From NCBI GenBank assembly GCA_963735055.1, contig CAVTJN010000003.1, positions 30,747 to 94,746 of the forward strand: a stretch of DNA of 64,000 nt. The letters are read 5' to 3'. Position 1 is the first letter of the stretch. Each line of letters opens with the position of its first letter. The notes below the pieces were generated by a model. The model ran no database searches and was not told the DNA's origin. It worked only from the letters and a program-made list of their open reading frames with translations. The position numbers and the translations under genes are program-made. The stretch is from JBBITI01 sp963735055. GTDB taxonomy: Bacteria; Chloroflexota; Dehalococcoidia; Dehalococcoidales; UBA2162. Below are positions 34,498 to 43,040 of this stretch, one piece after another.

Positions 34498-35505
34498 ATG
34501 ATAACGCTGGTAACCGGCGCCACCGGACATGTGGGCGCCAACCTGGTGCGGACCCTTCTCGGCCACGGCCAGACGGTGCGCGCCCTCATTCACGTCGACC
34601 GGAGGGCCGTTACCGGCCTGGACATCGAGACGGTCGAGGGCGACGTCCGCGACCCGACTTCGTTGGACCAGGCATTCGCCGGGGTCGATACGGTCTACCA
34701 CCTGGCGGCTACAATATCGATGACGGCCGGCCGGGCACTTCAAGACATCAATGTCAACGGCACCCGGAACGTGGTTGATGCCTGCCTGCGCCACGGGGTA
34801 GGACGGATGATCCACTTCAGTTCGATCCATGCTATCGCCCACCACCCCAACCGGCCGGCAGTCGATGAATCCTGTTCCCTGGTGGAGGCTTCGAGCGGCG
34901 CGACCTACAATCAGTCCAAGGCGGCGGGCGAGGGAGAAATCCAACGCGGGCTTGACCGCGGATTGAACGCAATCATCATCAGGCCGACCGCGATACTTGG
35001 CCCTTTGGATTACCAGCCGTCGTTCTTTGGTGAGGTGCTGCTGTCACTCGCCCGCGGCCGGCTGCCGGCCCTGGTGGCCGGAGGATTCGATTGGGTCGAT
35101 GTGCGTGACGTGGTGTCCGGTGCCATCCGGGCCGCCGAGGTGGCAGCGCCCGGCGGTGACTATCTCCTTTCCGGACACTGGGCCACATTGCGCGAGGTCG
35201 CCGGCATTGTGGACAGGATCTCCGGCAGCGGCGTCCCCGGATTCAACTGCCCGATGTGGCTGGCAGGGCTGGGAGCGCCTTTGGCTGCCACCGCCGACCG
35301 GATCCGGAAGCGCCGCCCACTGTTCACCAGTTTCTCCATCAAGACCCTGCGGGAAGCCGATCGGGTAAGCCACGACAAGGCCACGCGCGACCTTGGCTAC
35401 CAGCCGCGCCCGCTGCCCGGCTCGATCGAGGACACGCTGAAGTGGTTCCACAAGGCCGGACGTCTCGTTTGTCCGAACGGGTACACCTTCGAGACGCCAA
35501 GATGA
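34498..35505 (+). CDS. NAD-dependent SDR, 3beta-hydroxysteroid dehydrogenase/epimerase-like
   Basis: A 335-residue extended short-chain dehydrogenase. The Rossmann motif TGATGHVGANLV is at residues 6-17, and DVRD, YHLAA and the catalytic pair YNQSK follow in order. The substrate half resembles 3beta-HSD and dihydroflavonol-reductase relatives (VDVRDVVSGAIRAAE). It would oxidise or reduce a hydroxyl or keto group with NAD(P). Its stop overlaps the next start (ATGA), linking it to a steroid-5-alpha-reductase-like enzyme. The real substrate may be a sterol, hopanoid or other lipid. Confidence 0.85.
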   Translation: MITLVTGATGHVGANLVRTLLGHGQTVRALIHVDRRAVTGLDIETVEGDVRDPTSLDQAFAGVDTVYHLAATISMTAGRALQDINVNGTRNVVDACLRHGVGRMIHFSSIHAIAHHPNRPAVDESCSLVEASSGATYNQSKAAGEGEIQRGLDRGLNAIIIRPTAILGPLDYQPSFFGEVLLSLARGRLPALVAGGFDWVDVRDVVSGAIRAAEVAAPGGDYLLSGHWATLREVAGIVDRISGSGVPGFNCPMWLAGLGAPLAATADRIRKRRPLFTSFSIKTLREADRVSHDKATRDLGYQPRPLPGSIEDTLKWFHKAGRLVCPNGYTFETPR

Positions 35506-36263
35506 CTGAGATCACGTTGTTCAACTGGCTAGTGGTGATCTTGTTCGCCCTGGCGGGGTCGGTCTTCATCGCCCTGTTCTTTGTGGCCGCCCCGTACGGC
35601 CGTCACAGCCGGGCGGGGTGGGGGCCGGCGCTCAACCCCAGGCTGGGATGGATCATCATGGAAGCGATCGCGCCACTGGTGTTTTTCGCCTGTTACGCAG
35701 GGGGAAACGGCGACGGCACGGTGGTCCCACTGGTGTTCCTGGCGATGTGGGAAGTGCACTACCTGCACCGTGCCTTCATCTATCCCTTTGCGATGCGGAA
35801 CGGGGACGGCCGGATGACGCTGGTAGTGATCGGTCTGGGGTTCCTGTTCAACACGGTCAACGCCTATTTGAACGGGCGCTACGTCTTCACTTTCTCGGGC
35901 GGCTATCCCGCCGATTGGTTGACCCAGCCGACCTTCATTATCGGTGCCACGCTCTTTGCCGGCGGGTTCATCATCAACCGTCATGCCGACTGGACACTAC
36001 GCGGATTGCGACGGCCCGGGGAAGCCGGTTACGGGATTCCTCACGGTGGACTATACCGCTGGATATCCTGTCCCAACTACTCCGGGGAGATCCTGGTATG
36101 GATAGGGTGGGCGGTGGCGACATGGTCGCTCCCGGGACTGGCCTTTGCCGTGTGGACGGCGGCCAACCTGATCCCGCGCGCCCGTTCCCACCAACGATGG
36201 TACCGGGAACGATTCCCTGACTACCCCGAGAGGCGCAAAGCACTGGTGCCCCTACTGTGGTAG
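35502..36263 (+). CDS. steroid 5-alpha-reductase-like membrane enzyme
   Basis: A 253-residue integral membrane protein with six or seven helices. The C-terminal half carries the family pattern: GYGIPHGGLYRWISCPNYSGEILVWIGW and then ARSHQRWYRERFPDYPERRKALVPLLW, as in 3-oxo-5-alpha-steroid 4-dehydrogenases. These use NADPH to reduce an enone double bond. The start is the ATG that overlaps the SDR stop. Length is as expected (about 255). The coupling to a 3beta-HSD-like enzyme points to a two-step lipid or sterol conversion. Confidence 0.85.
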   Translation: MTEITLFNWLVVILFALAGSVFIALFFVAAPYGRHSRAGWGPALNPRLGWIIMEAIAPLVFFACYAGGNGDGTVVPLVFLAMWEVHYLHRAFIYPFAMRNGDGRMTLVVIGLGFLFNTVNAYLNGRYVFTFSGGYPADWLTQPTFIIGATLFAGGFIINRHADWTLRGLRRPGEAGYGIPHGGLYRWISCPNYSGEILVWIGWAVATWSLPGLAFAVWTAANLIPRARSHQRWYRERFPDYPERRKALVPLLW

Positions 36264-36360
36264 TAGCCCAAACGGGCACAACCGGGGCACTCCTCGCAGC
36301 GCTGCGACAAGGGTTCTGCGACAGTCCTTGATGGCCGATCAAAATTGGTGACGGCCGGGA

Positions 36361-36720
36361 TTATGGCTTGTTGGGAGTAGCCGCCTTGAGCTGGCTCTCG
36401 GCGAATTTACCCGCCCAGGGCACCATGTACTTCTGCCCCCGGTAGGCTTTCATCATCAGCACAATCCACAAAATCACGGCGCCCACGCCCAATAGCCACG
36501 AAATAACCCACCCGATAACCGGGATGAAGCTGAGGACGATGACCACTACCGAGTATACGCCAAACACGGCGATGGATTGCCACGCATGAAACCGAACGAG
36601 CTGGTTTTCCTTCTCCAGGATCAGGAATACGATTCCACTGACCCAGCCGGCCACGTAGCACAGCAGCCCGGCCACATTCTCCTGCAATCCCGTGCTTGTC
36701 TTCGCCCCAGGTTGACTCAT
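36361..36720 (-). CDS. DUF4870-type membrane protein
   Basis: A 119-residue protein starting MSQPGAKTSTGLQENVAGLLC, with GAGGAGGG 8 bases before the ATG. Helices at about residues 14-36, 48-70 and 73-95. The NQLVRFHAWQSIAVFG segment after the first helix is the DUF4870/Tic20-like hallmark. Function unknown. Confidence 0.85.
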   Translation of the reverse strand: MSQPGAKTSTGLQENVAGLLCYVAGWVSGIVFLILEKENQLVRFHAWQSIAVFGVYSVVVIVLSFIPVIGWVISWLLGVGAVILWIVLMMKAYRGQKYMVPWAGKFAESQLKAATPNKP

Positions 36721-36876
36721 GAACGCGTCCCTCCTCGCAATACTATACGAACTGACCTTATAGTATAGCATTACTTAACATTGCCATAGCAGCCATGGCG
36801 GAGGTAGGTCAACGGACACTCAGTTCGGGCTTCGCCCTCCCCGGAACGGTTACCCCTGCAAGCCACCATTGACGTC

Positions 36877-38970
36877 TCAGCCGGCGTCGAGCAGGCGCAA
36901 CATGGTGGCGGGATCCGTGGTTGGGAACCGGCAGGCGTTGTTAGTGCACACATACGCAGTGGCCCCACCCGCCCCAAACGCCAGACCCCGCGTAAACGGC
37001 GCCAGGTCCAAGATGGCGGCGCCCGAGTCGCCCGAGGGGATGAATAGCGTCACCTGACTGGGCGAGTAAACAGAGCGTAAAGCATCGAGCATGGCCACCA
37101 GATCCGGAGCCCCGGGCCGGCCAGTGACCACAACTTCGTGCGACGGCCCGACGGCAAAGTCGATGGCGGTTAGTAGCCGGGTGTGGGCGGCCGGTGATTG
37201 CCGGACGCTCCCCGCGAATGTCGCGACGAGACGGCCCGCCAGCTGTTCCAAGGCGCCATCGCCCGTCATCCTGGCCAGGCGCAGGAGGTTGAGCATCGAG
37301 ACCGAATTCCCGGACGGGAGCGCACCGTCGTATACTTCCTTCGGCCGGGCCAGTAGCGGCTCGGCATAGTCCGCCGTGAAATAAAAGCCGCCGCCGGCCT
37401 CATCCCAGAAATGCTCGATCTGGCGGCGCTGCAGGGCGATTGCCTGCCGGAGATGTGACGGATCAAAAGTGGCTTCGTAAAGCTCGAGCAGGCCGTGGAT
37501 GAAGAAAGCGTAGTCGTCGATGTTCCCCGCCACCGCCAGCCCCCCGGCCCGGGCACAGTGGAGCAGCCGACCGTCAGCACCTACCATCTTTTCGAGTATG
37601 AAGCCGGCGGCGCGCCCCGCGGCATCAATGTAGACCGATTCGCCCAGCACCCGCCCGGCCTGAGCCAGAGCCGCCACCATGAGACCGTTCCAGTCAGTAA
37701 GTACCTTATCATCTTTGTGGGGGTGGACGCGTTTCTCACGGTGGGCGAACAGCTTGCGCCGCGCCGCATCAAGAGACTCGATCACCTTCCCGGGATCGAT
37801 ACCGGCGCCGGCGGCCAGCGCTTCGGGCGGTTGGCTAAGGTGCGGGATGTTGTCCCCGGTCTTGACCCCGGAGGTCTCGTCGGCGAAGTTGCCGGCGTCG
37901 GTAACGCCGAACGCCTTCACGAACAGGGCCGCGTCATCCTCAGCCAGGACACTCCTGATCTCGGCGGCGGTCCACAGGTAAAACGCACCCTCTTTGCCCT
38001 CGCTGTCGGCGTCCTCAGCCGACTGGAAGGCGCCCTGGGGACCGCGCAGATTTCGCAATACATAGTCTATGGTACGGCGGGCGGTTAGAGCGTACGCCTC
38101 GCGGCGCGTCGCCTGATATGCTTCCACGAACGCCGCTGCGATCAACGCCTGATCGTAGAGCATCTTCTCGAAGTGGGGGACAATCCACTGCCGGTCGGTG
38201 GCATAGCGGTGAAACCCGAAGCCGATGTGGTCCTGAATGCCCCCCTGCTGCAGCGCTCTCAGGGTGTTCTCGACCATTAGCAACGCTTTCGTCTCGCCCG
38301 TCCGCTTCCAGTACCGGAGGAGGAAGAGCAGGTGATGGGGGGTGGGGAACTTGGGGGCGGCGCCGAAGCCACCCCAGGCGGAGTCGTAGCTTTGCACCAG
38401 CGCCTCGTAGCCCAGGTTCAGGTCAAGCAGCCCGAGGGCATCGTCCGCGGCGGAAGGAACGCCATCCCGCAGCAGGTCAACGATATGCTGCGCAGAAGCC
38501 AGTAGTTCGCCACGGCGGGTGCGCCACGCCTGCGTCACACGCGGTATCAGCTCAAGCAGGCCAATCCGCCCGAACCGGGTTTCTTTGGGGATGTAGGTGG
38601 CGGCCATAAACGGCATCCTATTGGGGGCGAGCAATATCGTCAGGGGCCAGCCGCCGCTGCCGGTCATCATCTGGCACACTTTCATGTACTGCAGGTCGAT
38701 GTCCGGCCGCTCTTCACGGTCGACTTTGATGCAGACGAAGGCATCATTGAGCAGACGGGCAACATCCGGATCCTCAAATGATTCATGGGCCATAACGTGG
38801 CACCAGTGGCACGTCGAATACCCGATGGACAGAAAGACCGGCCGGTCTTCGCGTTCCGCCCGAGCGAACGCCTCATCGCCCCACGGGTACCAGTCCACCG
38901 GGTTGCCGGCGTGCTGCCGCAGGTAAGGGCTGGTCTCCCCACTCAGACGGTTGGTTCGTTTCTCGTCCAT
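36877..38970 (-). CDS. thioredoxin-domain protein of the DUF255/YyaL family
   Basis: A 697-residue protein. The N-terminal DUF255 thioredoxin-like domain starts RLSGETSPYLRQHAGNPVDWYPW and carries the CHWCH active-site pair (STCHWCHVMAHESFED). A long alpha/alpha-barrel domain like N-acylglucosamine epimerases follows (about residues 230-690). The family is widespread but has no settled function; it may act on sugars or as a redox partner. The ATG was chosen over the GTG seven codons earlier because GGAG lies just upstream, though the spacing is short. Confidence 0.9.
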   Translation of the reverse strand: MDEKRTNRLSGETSPYLRQHAGNPVDWYPWGDEAFARAEREDRPVFLSIGYSTCHWCHVMAHESFEDPDVARLLNDAFVCIKVDREERPDIDLQYMKVCQMMTGSGGWPLTILLAPNRMPFMAATYIPKETRFGRIGLLELIPRVTQAWRTRRGELLASAQHIVDLLRDGVPSAADDALGLLDLNLGYEALVQSYDSAWGGFGAAPKFPTPHHLLFLLRYWKRTGETKALLMVENTLRALQQGGIQDHIGFGFHRYATDRQWIVPHFEKMLYDQALIAAAFVEAYQATRREAYALTARRTIDYVLRNLRGPQGAFQSAEDADSEGKEGAFYLWTAAEIRSVLAEDDAALFVKAFGVTDAGNFADETSGVKTGDNIPHLSQPPEALAAGAGIDPGKVIESLDAARRKLFAHREKRVHPHKDDKVLTDWNGLMVAALAQAGRVLGESVYIDAAGRAAGFILEKMVGADGRLLHCARAGGLAVAGNIDDYAFFIHGLLELYEATFDPSHLRQAIALQRRQIEHFWDEAGGGFYFTADYAEPLLARPKEVYDGALPSGNSVSMLNLLRLARMTGDGALEQLAGRLVATFAGSVRQSPAAHTRLLTAIDFAVGPSHEVVVTGRPGAPDLVAMLDALRSVYSPSQVTLFIPSGDSGAAILDLAPFTRGLAFGAGGATAYVCTNNACRFPTTDPATMLRLLDAG

Positions 38971-39109
38971 CGGCTCCAATCCGGTAGTCACTAATCATTT
39001 AGGATATCACGGCGCGCCGGTCGGATGCTGTAACCTATGTCTCTCCGGGGACGGCGAAAAAAGTGTCAATGGCAACATCTGACATCCTTTTCGTCCCGGG
39101 TCCATTGGT

Positions 39110-40144
39110 TTACCGGACAAACACGGAGTAGTTGGTGAGGGCCACGTACTCGGCAGCGACTTTGGACCAGATGACGACCGTGTACACGCCCGGTCCATAC
39201 TGGACGATGAAGGGGTCAAGCTCTGCCCGAACCGTGAATCCTCCGGCCGGACTGACTTCCCAGAGCGACGCCTGGATGGCATCGGCCGGTAGCTGAGAGT
39301 AGAAATAGCCGGGCGGGGGCGGGGCAAGGACGGTAACCACCCTGGCGCCGAGGCCATAACTCCGGGGGCCGGCCAGCAATTCTGATTGCGTCATCGGGCG
39401 GGGCAAAGGGTCATAGAAGACGGCGACCGAATCTACAGCGCCCAGCGAGACTGCCCCACTGACCGTAAGGACTCCGCCGGTCAGCTGGGGTGGAGACGAA
39501 AGAGCGACGTAGTCCCCCTCAAATTGCTGCACCAGCGTCAGCCTGCGGCCATCATAGGCAATACCGACATTGACCCTTTTGTGCCGCTCATTGAGGATAT
39601 TGTCCCGATGACCCCAATCTGAGCCGGCGTCGTCGTACATCATCCGGTACTCTAGTTCTTTCAACTCCTGCCTGGCGTCAATGGGAGCATAGTGGTTGGG
39701 GTTCTCCGACTTGTCGTACCATCCGGAATAGGCCGAGTTCTCACCCTCGTAGTTAACCCCACCGCCGACCGAGTACCTGACATACGGCTTCATTCCATCG
39801 GTATCCCAGTGAGACAGGTAGTAGCCACTAAACATATCGTCGGCATGGCGCTGTGCGGCCGGATTGTCACCCGGCACCACGGGCGACAGTCCGTAATCGG
39901 CCCGGTCCTTGTTGACCAATTCGACGACGTAGAGCGCAAGCTCGTCGAGCTGCGGGGTGGCCGGCGGCGTTGCCGTACTCGGCCGAGACACCGGCGGTGC
40001 GCCCGGAGTGGAAGTGCCGGCGGCGACCGCGCTCTGAGGCGCGGTGATGGTGGCCACCGGCGGGGCGGGTTCAAGAATCAGCCTGCAACTGGACGAAGAC
40101 AGACTCAGGACGGAGAGGATGAGGACGACCCAGACTCGCTTCAT
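39110..40144 (-). CDS. CAP/SCP-domain lipoprotein
   Basis: A 344-residue protein starting MKRVWVVLILSVLSLSSSSC, a signal with a lipobox Cys near residue 20. A Pro/Thr/Ala linker follows, then a CAP domain (about residues 65-220) with ELVNKDRADYGLSPV, a His in the AAQRHADDMF segment, GENSAY and SDWGHRDNIL. The last 120 residues are a beta-rich domain. Bacterial CAP proteins are secreted with varied roles (lipid binding, envelope). It probably sits on the outer face of the membrane. Confidence 0.88.
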   Translation of the reverse strand: MKRVWVVLILSVLSLSSSSCRLILEPAPPVATITAPQSAVAAGTSTPGAPPVSRPSTATPPATPQLDELALYVVELVNKDRADYGLSPVVPGDNPAAQRHADDMFSGYYLSHWDTDGMKPYVRYSVGGGVNYEGENSAYSGWYDKSENPNHYAPIDARQELKELEYRMMYDDAGSDWGHRDNILNERHKRVNVGIAYDGRRLTLVQQFEGDYVALSSPPQLTGGVLTVSGAVSLGAVDSVAVFYDPLPRPMTQSELLAGPRSYGLGARVVTVLAPPPPGYFYSQLPADAIQASLWEVSPAGGFTVRAELDPFIVQYGPGVYTVVIWSKVAAEYVALTNYSVFVR

Positions 40145-40487
40145 TTGAGGGAATCGTAGTTTACGCAGAGAACAGCTGTCAATCACCCGAAGGGCCTACC
40201 CGGACAGTCATCTCCTCCGGGGTCGCCGACGGCTGACGGCATCAATACGGAAGCTCCGGCCGCTACGCCCGGGATGCGCCGATGCGGCAGGTCGAACCGC
40301 CGACCCCCTTGCGGACACGCAATGCCCGGATTATGGACAGATGCCAACTCCATCTCGCGGTGATCAGGAAACGGGTGGGGCGGAGGGCTGTCTTACCGCG
40401 TTTGACAAGCCAAACGACACCTGATAGCATACTTGCCAGCTACCTCCCGGTAGCTTCATGGGACAGTGGGATAAACGTGGAGGACAT
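40145..40487 (+). other. divergent intergenic region
   Basis: About 340 bases between the CAP lipoprotein and the ABC binding protein, expected to hold both promoters. TTGACA-like and TAGCAT elements near 40410-40440 are weak. No gene seen. Confidence 0.4.
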
Positions 40488-42314
40488 GTGAAAGAGAGAG
40501 TTGTGCTGCTATTCTGTTCCCTTATTTCGCTCGTTCTGTTCTTAGCTTCCTGTGGCACCGCTGCGCCGGCGACGACGACGACCGGCGCGAGCCCGACGAC
40601 AACCACGGCGCCACCCATCACCACCAAGCCGCAAACCACCACCCCTACCGCGGACAAACCCAAGTACGGCGGCACGCTGACCCTGGCCACGGGGTTTACC
40701 ATCACCCAATGGGACCCGACAAGAATCATCACGGGCGAAGTCCCGGGGCTTTACCTCAATAGCCTGTGGGAGGGCGACTGGACCAAAGGACCCGCCGGCG
40801 GCTACGGCACCAAGGAGACCGACTGGGGCTTCGGCAACAACGACATATTCAGCCTGAAAATGGGCATCATCGCCGAAGGCTGGAAATGGAGCGTCGATCC
40901 CGATGGCAAAACGGGCACGATAGTCTATCAGATCCGCCCGAACGTTCACTGGGCGCTGGACCCGAACAACGAGGCCAGCAAACTGGTGAACGGGCGCGAG
41001 GTAACTGCCGATGACGTGGTATTCTCGCTGCAGCGGGCCACCCAGTTCAATCTTGCGTTCGTATTTTCCTCCAATCCCGAACTCAGAAACGTCCCCATAA
41101 CCAAGACGGGCCCCATGGAGGTCACCATCAAAGTCCCCTTTGATGGTCTTTACAATGGAATAACGCGTTTCGGCGACGCCATCTTCATCGTGCCGCCCGA
41201 GGTAGTGAAAAAGTACAACGACCTGTCGGACTGGAAAAACCAGGTCGGCACGGGGCCCTTCATTGTGAAGGACTACGTAACGGACAGCATGGTCACGGCG
41301 ACCAGGAACCCCAACTTCTGGATGAAGAACCCGATCGGCCCGGGTAAGGGTGACCAGCTTCCATACATCGACAAGGTCAAGGTAATGGTGGTCCCGGACA
41401 CATCCACCAGATACGCGGCCCTGAGAACGGGGAAGGTTGACCGCATCATTCCGATCATCTACGACGATGCGAACTCCTTGAGAAAGACGACGCCTCAGCT
41501 CATAGAGGTGAAATCCAGTCACTGGCAGGGTCGTGGGACACCGTACTTCATGAGAACAGACAAGGCACCGTTCGACAACCTTAAGGTCCGGCGGGCAATG
41601 AACATGGCCATCGACCGTAACTCCATTATCAAAGCCCAGTACGGCGGCGAAGGAGATGTCTTCCCCTACCCATTCGCCTACGTTAAAGAGTATGACCCCA
41701 TGTACTACAAGCAGGCCGACTGGACACAGGAGATCAAGGACATTTACACGTACAACCCCGAGGGGGCGAAGAAGCTGCTCGCGGAGGCAGGCTACCCCAA
41801 CGGTTTTAAGACCGAGATGGTGGTGAATGCTACCAGCGCCGTCGAGACCGACATGGCCACCATCTTCAAGGAAATGTGGGGCAAGATCGGCGTAGATGTC
41901 ACACTCTCGCTCAGGGAACCCGTGGTCAAAAACAACATGGCGGTGGCGTGGACTCACCCGGCGATGATTCCGGATACGACGGGCCCGGTATCGATCTTCA
42001 TGATCGGAAATACCTTTGCGGGCATCCGCTATAACTTGAGCATAATCAACGATCCAAAGATCGCCGAATACCTGACGAAGATCCGGACGGCAGCCATCAC
42101 CGACCTGACGGCGTCGATGAAAGAATACCGGGAAATGACCAAGTACGCCCTGACGCAGGCCTATCATGTCCCCGACGTGGCAGGTCCGTATTCTCTAATG
42201 TATTGGCCGTGGATAAAGAACTACTCAGGCGAGAACACCGTCGGCTATGATGACGCGACCTGGGACTGGTACGTCTGGATAGACCAGGATATGAAGACCA
42301 AGATGGGTTACTAG
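40488..42314 (+). CDS. ABC transporter substrate-binding lipoprotein, peptide/nickel (SBP_bac_5) family
   Basis: A 608-residue lipoprotein; GTG start with GGAGG 4 bases upstream. Signal peptide and lipobox (FLASC) are followed by a Thr-rich linker. The mature domain opens KYGGTLTLATGFTITQWDP, with the family block VRRAMNMAIDRNSIIKAQYGGEG and NPEGAKKLLAEAGYPNGFKTEM. It binds an oligopeptide or similar ligand outside the cell for an ABC importer. No permease or ATPase genes are adjacent, so it is an orphan or uses a distant transporter. Confidence 0.93.
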   Translation: MKERVVLLFCSLISLVLFLASCGTAAPATTTTGASPTTTTAPPITTKPQTTTPTADKPKYGGTLTLATGFTITQWDPTRIITGEVPGLYLNSLWEGDWTKGPAGGYGTKETDWGFGNNDIFSLKMGIIAEGWKWSVDPDGKTGTIVYQIRPNVHWALDPNNEASKLVNGREVTADDVVFSLQRATQFNLAFVFSSNPELRNVPITKTGPMEVTIKVPFDGLYNGITRFGDAIFIVPPEVVKKYNDLSDWKNQVGTGPFIVKDYVTDSMVTATRNPNFWMKNPIGPGKGDQLPYIDKVKVMVVPDTSTRYAALRTGKVDRIIPIIYDDANSLRKTTPQLIEVKSSHWQGRGTPYFMRTDKAPFDNLKVRRAMNMAIDRNSIIKAQYGGEGDVFPYPFAYVKEYDPMYYKQADWTQEIKDIYTYNPEGAKKLLAEAGYPNGFKTEMVVNATSAVETDMATIFKEMWGKIGVDVTLSLREPVVKNNMAVAWTHPAMIPDTTGPVSIFMIGNTFAGIRYNLSIINDPKIAEYLTKIRTAAITDLTASMKEYREMTKYALTQAYHVPDVAGPYSLMYWPWIKNYSGENTVGYDDATWDWYVWIDQDMKTKMGY

Positions 42315-42344
42315 AACCCAGATAACACCGCGATTAACCAAAAA

Positions 42345-42374
42345 AGGGGGGCAGCCTATGAAAGCTGCCCCCTT
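42345..42374 (+). terminator. hairpin terminator
   Basis: GGGGGCAGC / GCTGCCCCC with an 8-base loop, flanked by an A-run on the left and TTATTAT on the right; between convergent genes. Confidence 0.85.
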
Positions 42375-42410
42375 ATTATCTAACTTTCCAGACTGACAGA
42401 GCTAGCAGGA

Positions 42411-42695
42411 CTAGCAGGAATCGCCGGCCCTCCCGATGGTGAACCCCTCGCGGTACCCGTCCTTGACATAGTCGACGGTGGTTCCTTCCGCAAAAGGCCG
42501 GTCTTCATCACCGATGAGCAAGCCGATGCCATTAACCTGGATCGGTTGTTCGTTTTCCTGTGGCTCATCCAGAGCCATGCCCAACTTGGGCCCCCCTCAG
42601 CCGCCACCCTGGATGTACAGGCGCACGAATTTTCCCACATTCTGGGCCAGGACTTCCTGGATCTTTTCCTTTGCCAGGTCGGTGATCTGTACCAT
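42411..42695 (-). CDS. HesB/IscA-like selenoprotein candidate (Sec at codon 33)
   Basis: Reading TGA at 42597-42599 as selenocysteine gives a 94-residue A-type Fe-S carrier-like protein: MVQITDLAKEKIQEVLAQ, then VRLYIQGGG-U-GGPKLGMALDE, then VNGIGLLIGDED and YREGFTIGRAGDSC. In IscA the residue at this place is the first cluster-binding Cys (GGGCSG); Sec here matches an established HesB-related selenoprotein group. The usual C-terminal CxC is reduced to a single Cys94. The ATG has GAGGT 5 bases upstream. Without readthrough the product would be a 32-residue fragment. Probably redox or metal chemistry rather than standard cluster assembly. Confidence 0.85.
42561..42599 (-). promoter_or_regulatory. 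bSECIS-like hairpins after in-frame TGA (HesB-like gene)
   Basis: On the minus strand a 6-bp stem TGGCTC/GAGCCA with loop TGGAT (G at loop position 2) starts its loop 26 bases after TGA. A nearer hairpin GCCCA-AGT-TGGGC has its loop at +11 and again shows the AGTT sequence seen in the other three genes. Either could be the element. Confidence 0.6.
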
Positions 42696-42871
42696 CAATT
42701 ACCTCACATTCATTATGAAACTTGATGCCATTCTACGGGAAACAGGCAGGGGGCGTATGTGACAATAGTCACCCTCGGATGTCACCTACAGTCTATCACA
42801 GGACAGTAGGTAACGAGACGCGATATAGCAGCGGAATCCGGTTTCCGCTGACCCCCCACCATCCATGCCAC

Positions 42872-42897
42872 TGGATTCCGGGTCAAGCCCGGAATGA
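42872..42897. repeat. intergenic palindromic element
   Basis: ATTCCGGG-TCAAG-CCCGGAAT hairpin inside TGGATTCCGGG...GGAATGAC, the look of a common dispersed intergenic repeat in bacteria. It is the only copy in this window. The rest of the 340-base gap between the HesB-like gene and the radical SAM gene shows no gene. Confidence 0.5.
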
Positions 42898-43040
42898 CCA
42901 ATCTGACGAAGGCGTAAACCGGCCGCCGGTCGACCCACCCGGTTTGTTTCGACCCACGCCACGCTCTGGCCATGCAAGCTCGCCAAGAGTGTTTGACTCC
43001 AGAACATGGAAACAGCCGTAAGGTCAACGGATGTGGAACG

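Noticed and set aside
40542..42167. 541-codon open frame on the minus strand
   Set aside because: It lies fully opposite the SBP_bac_5 lipoprotein gene, which has a signal peptide, ribosome site and family motifs; the antisense frame is Arg/Val-rich with no recognisable domain.
42380..42640. 86-codon minus-strand frame over the HesB-like gene
   Set aside because: Ser/Arg-rich shadow of the real frame; the HesB-like frame with TGA as Sec explains the region.
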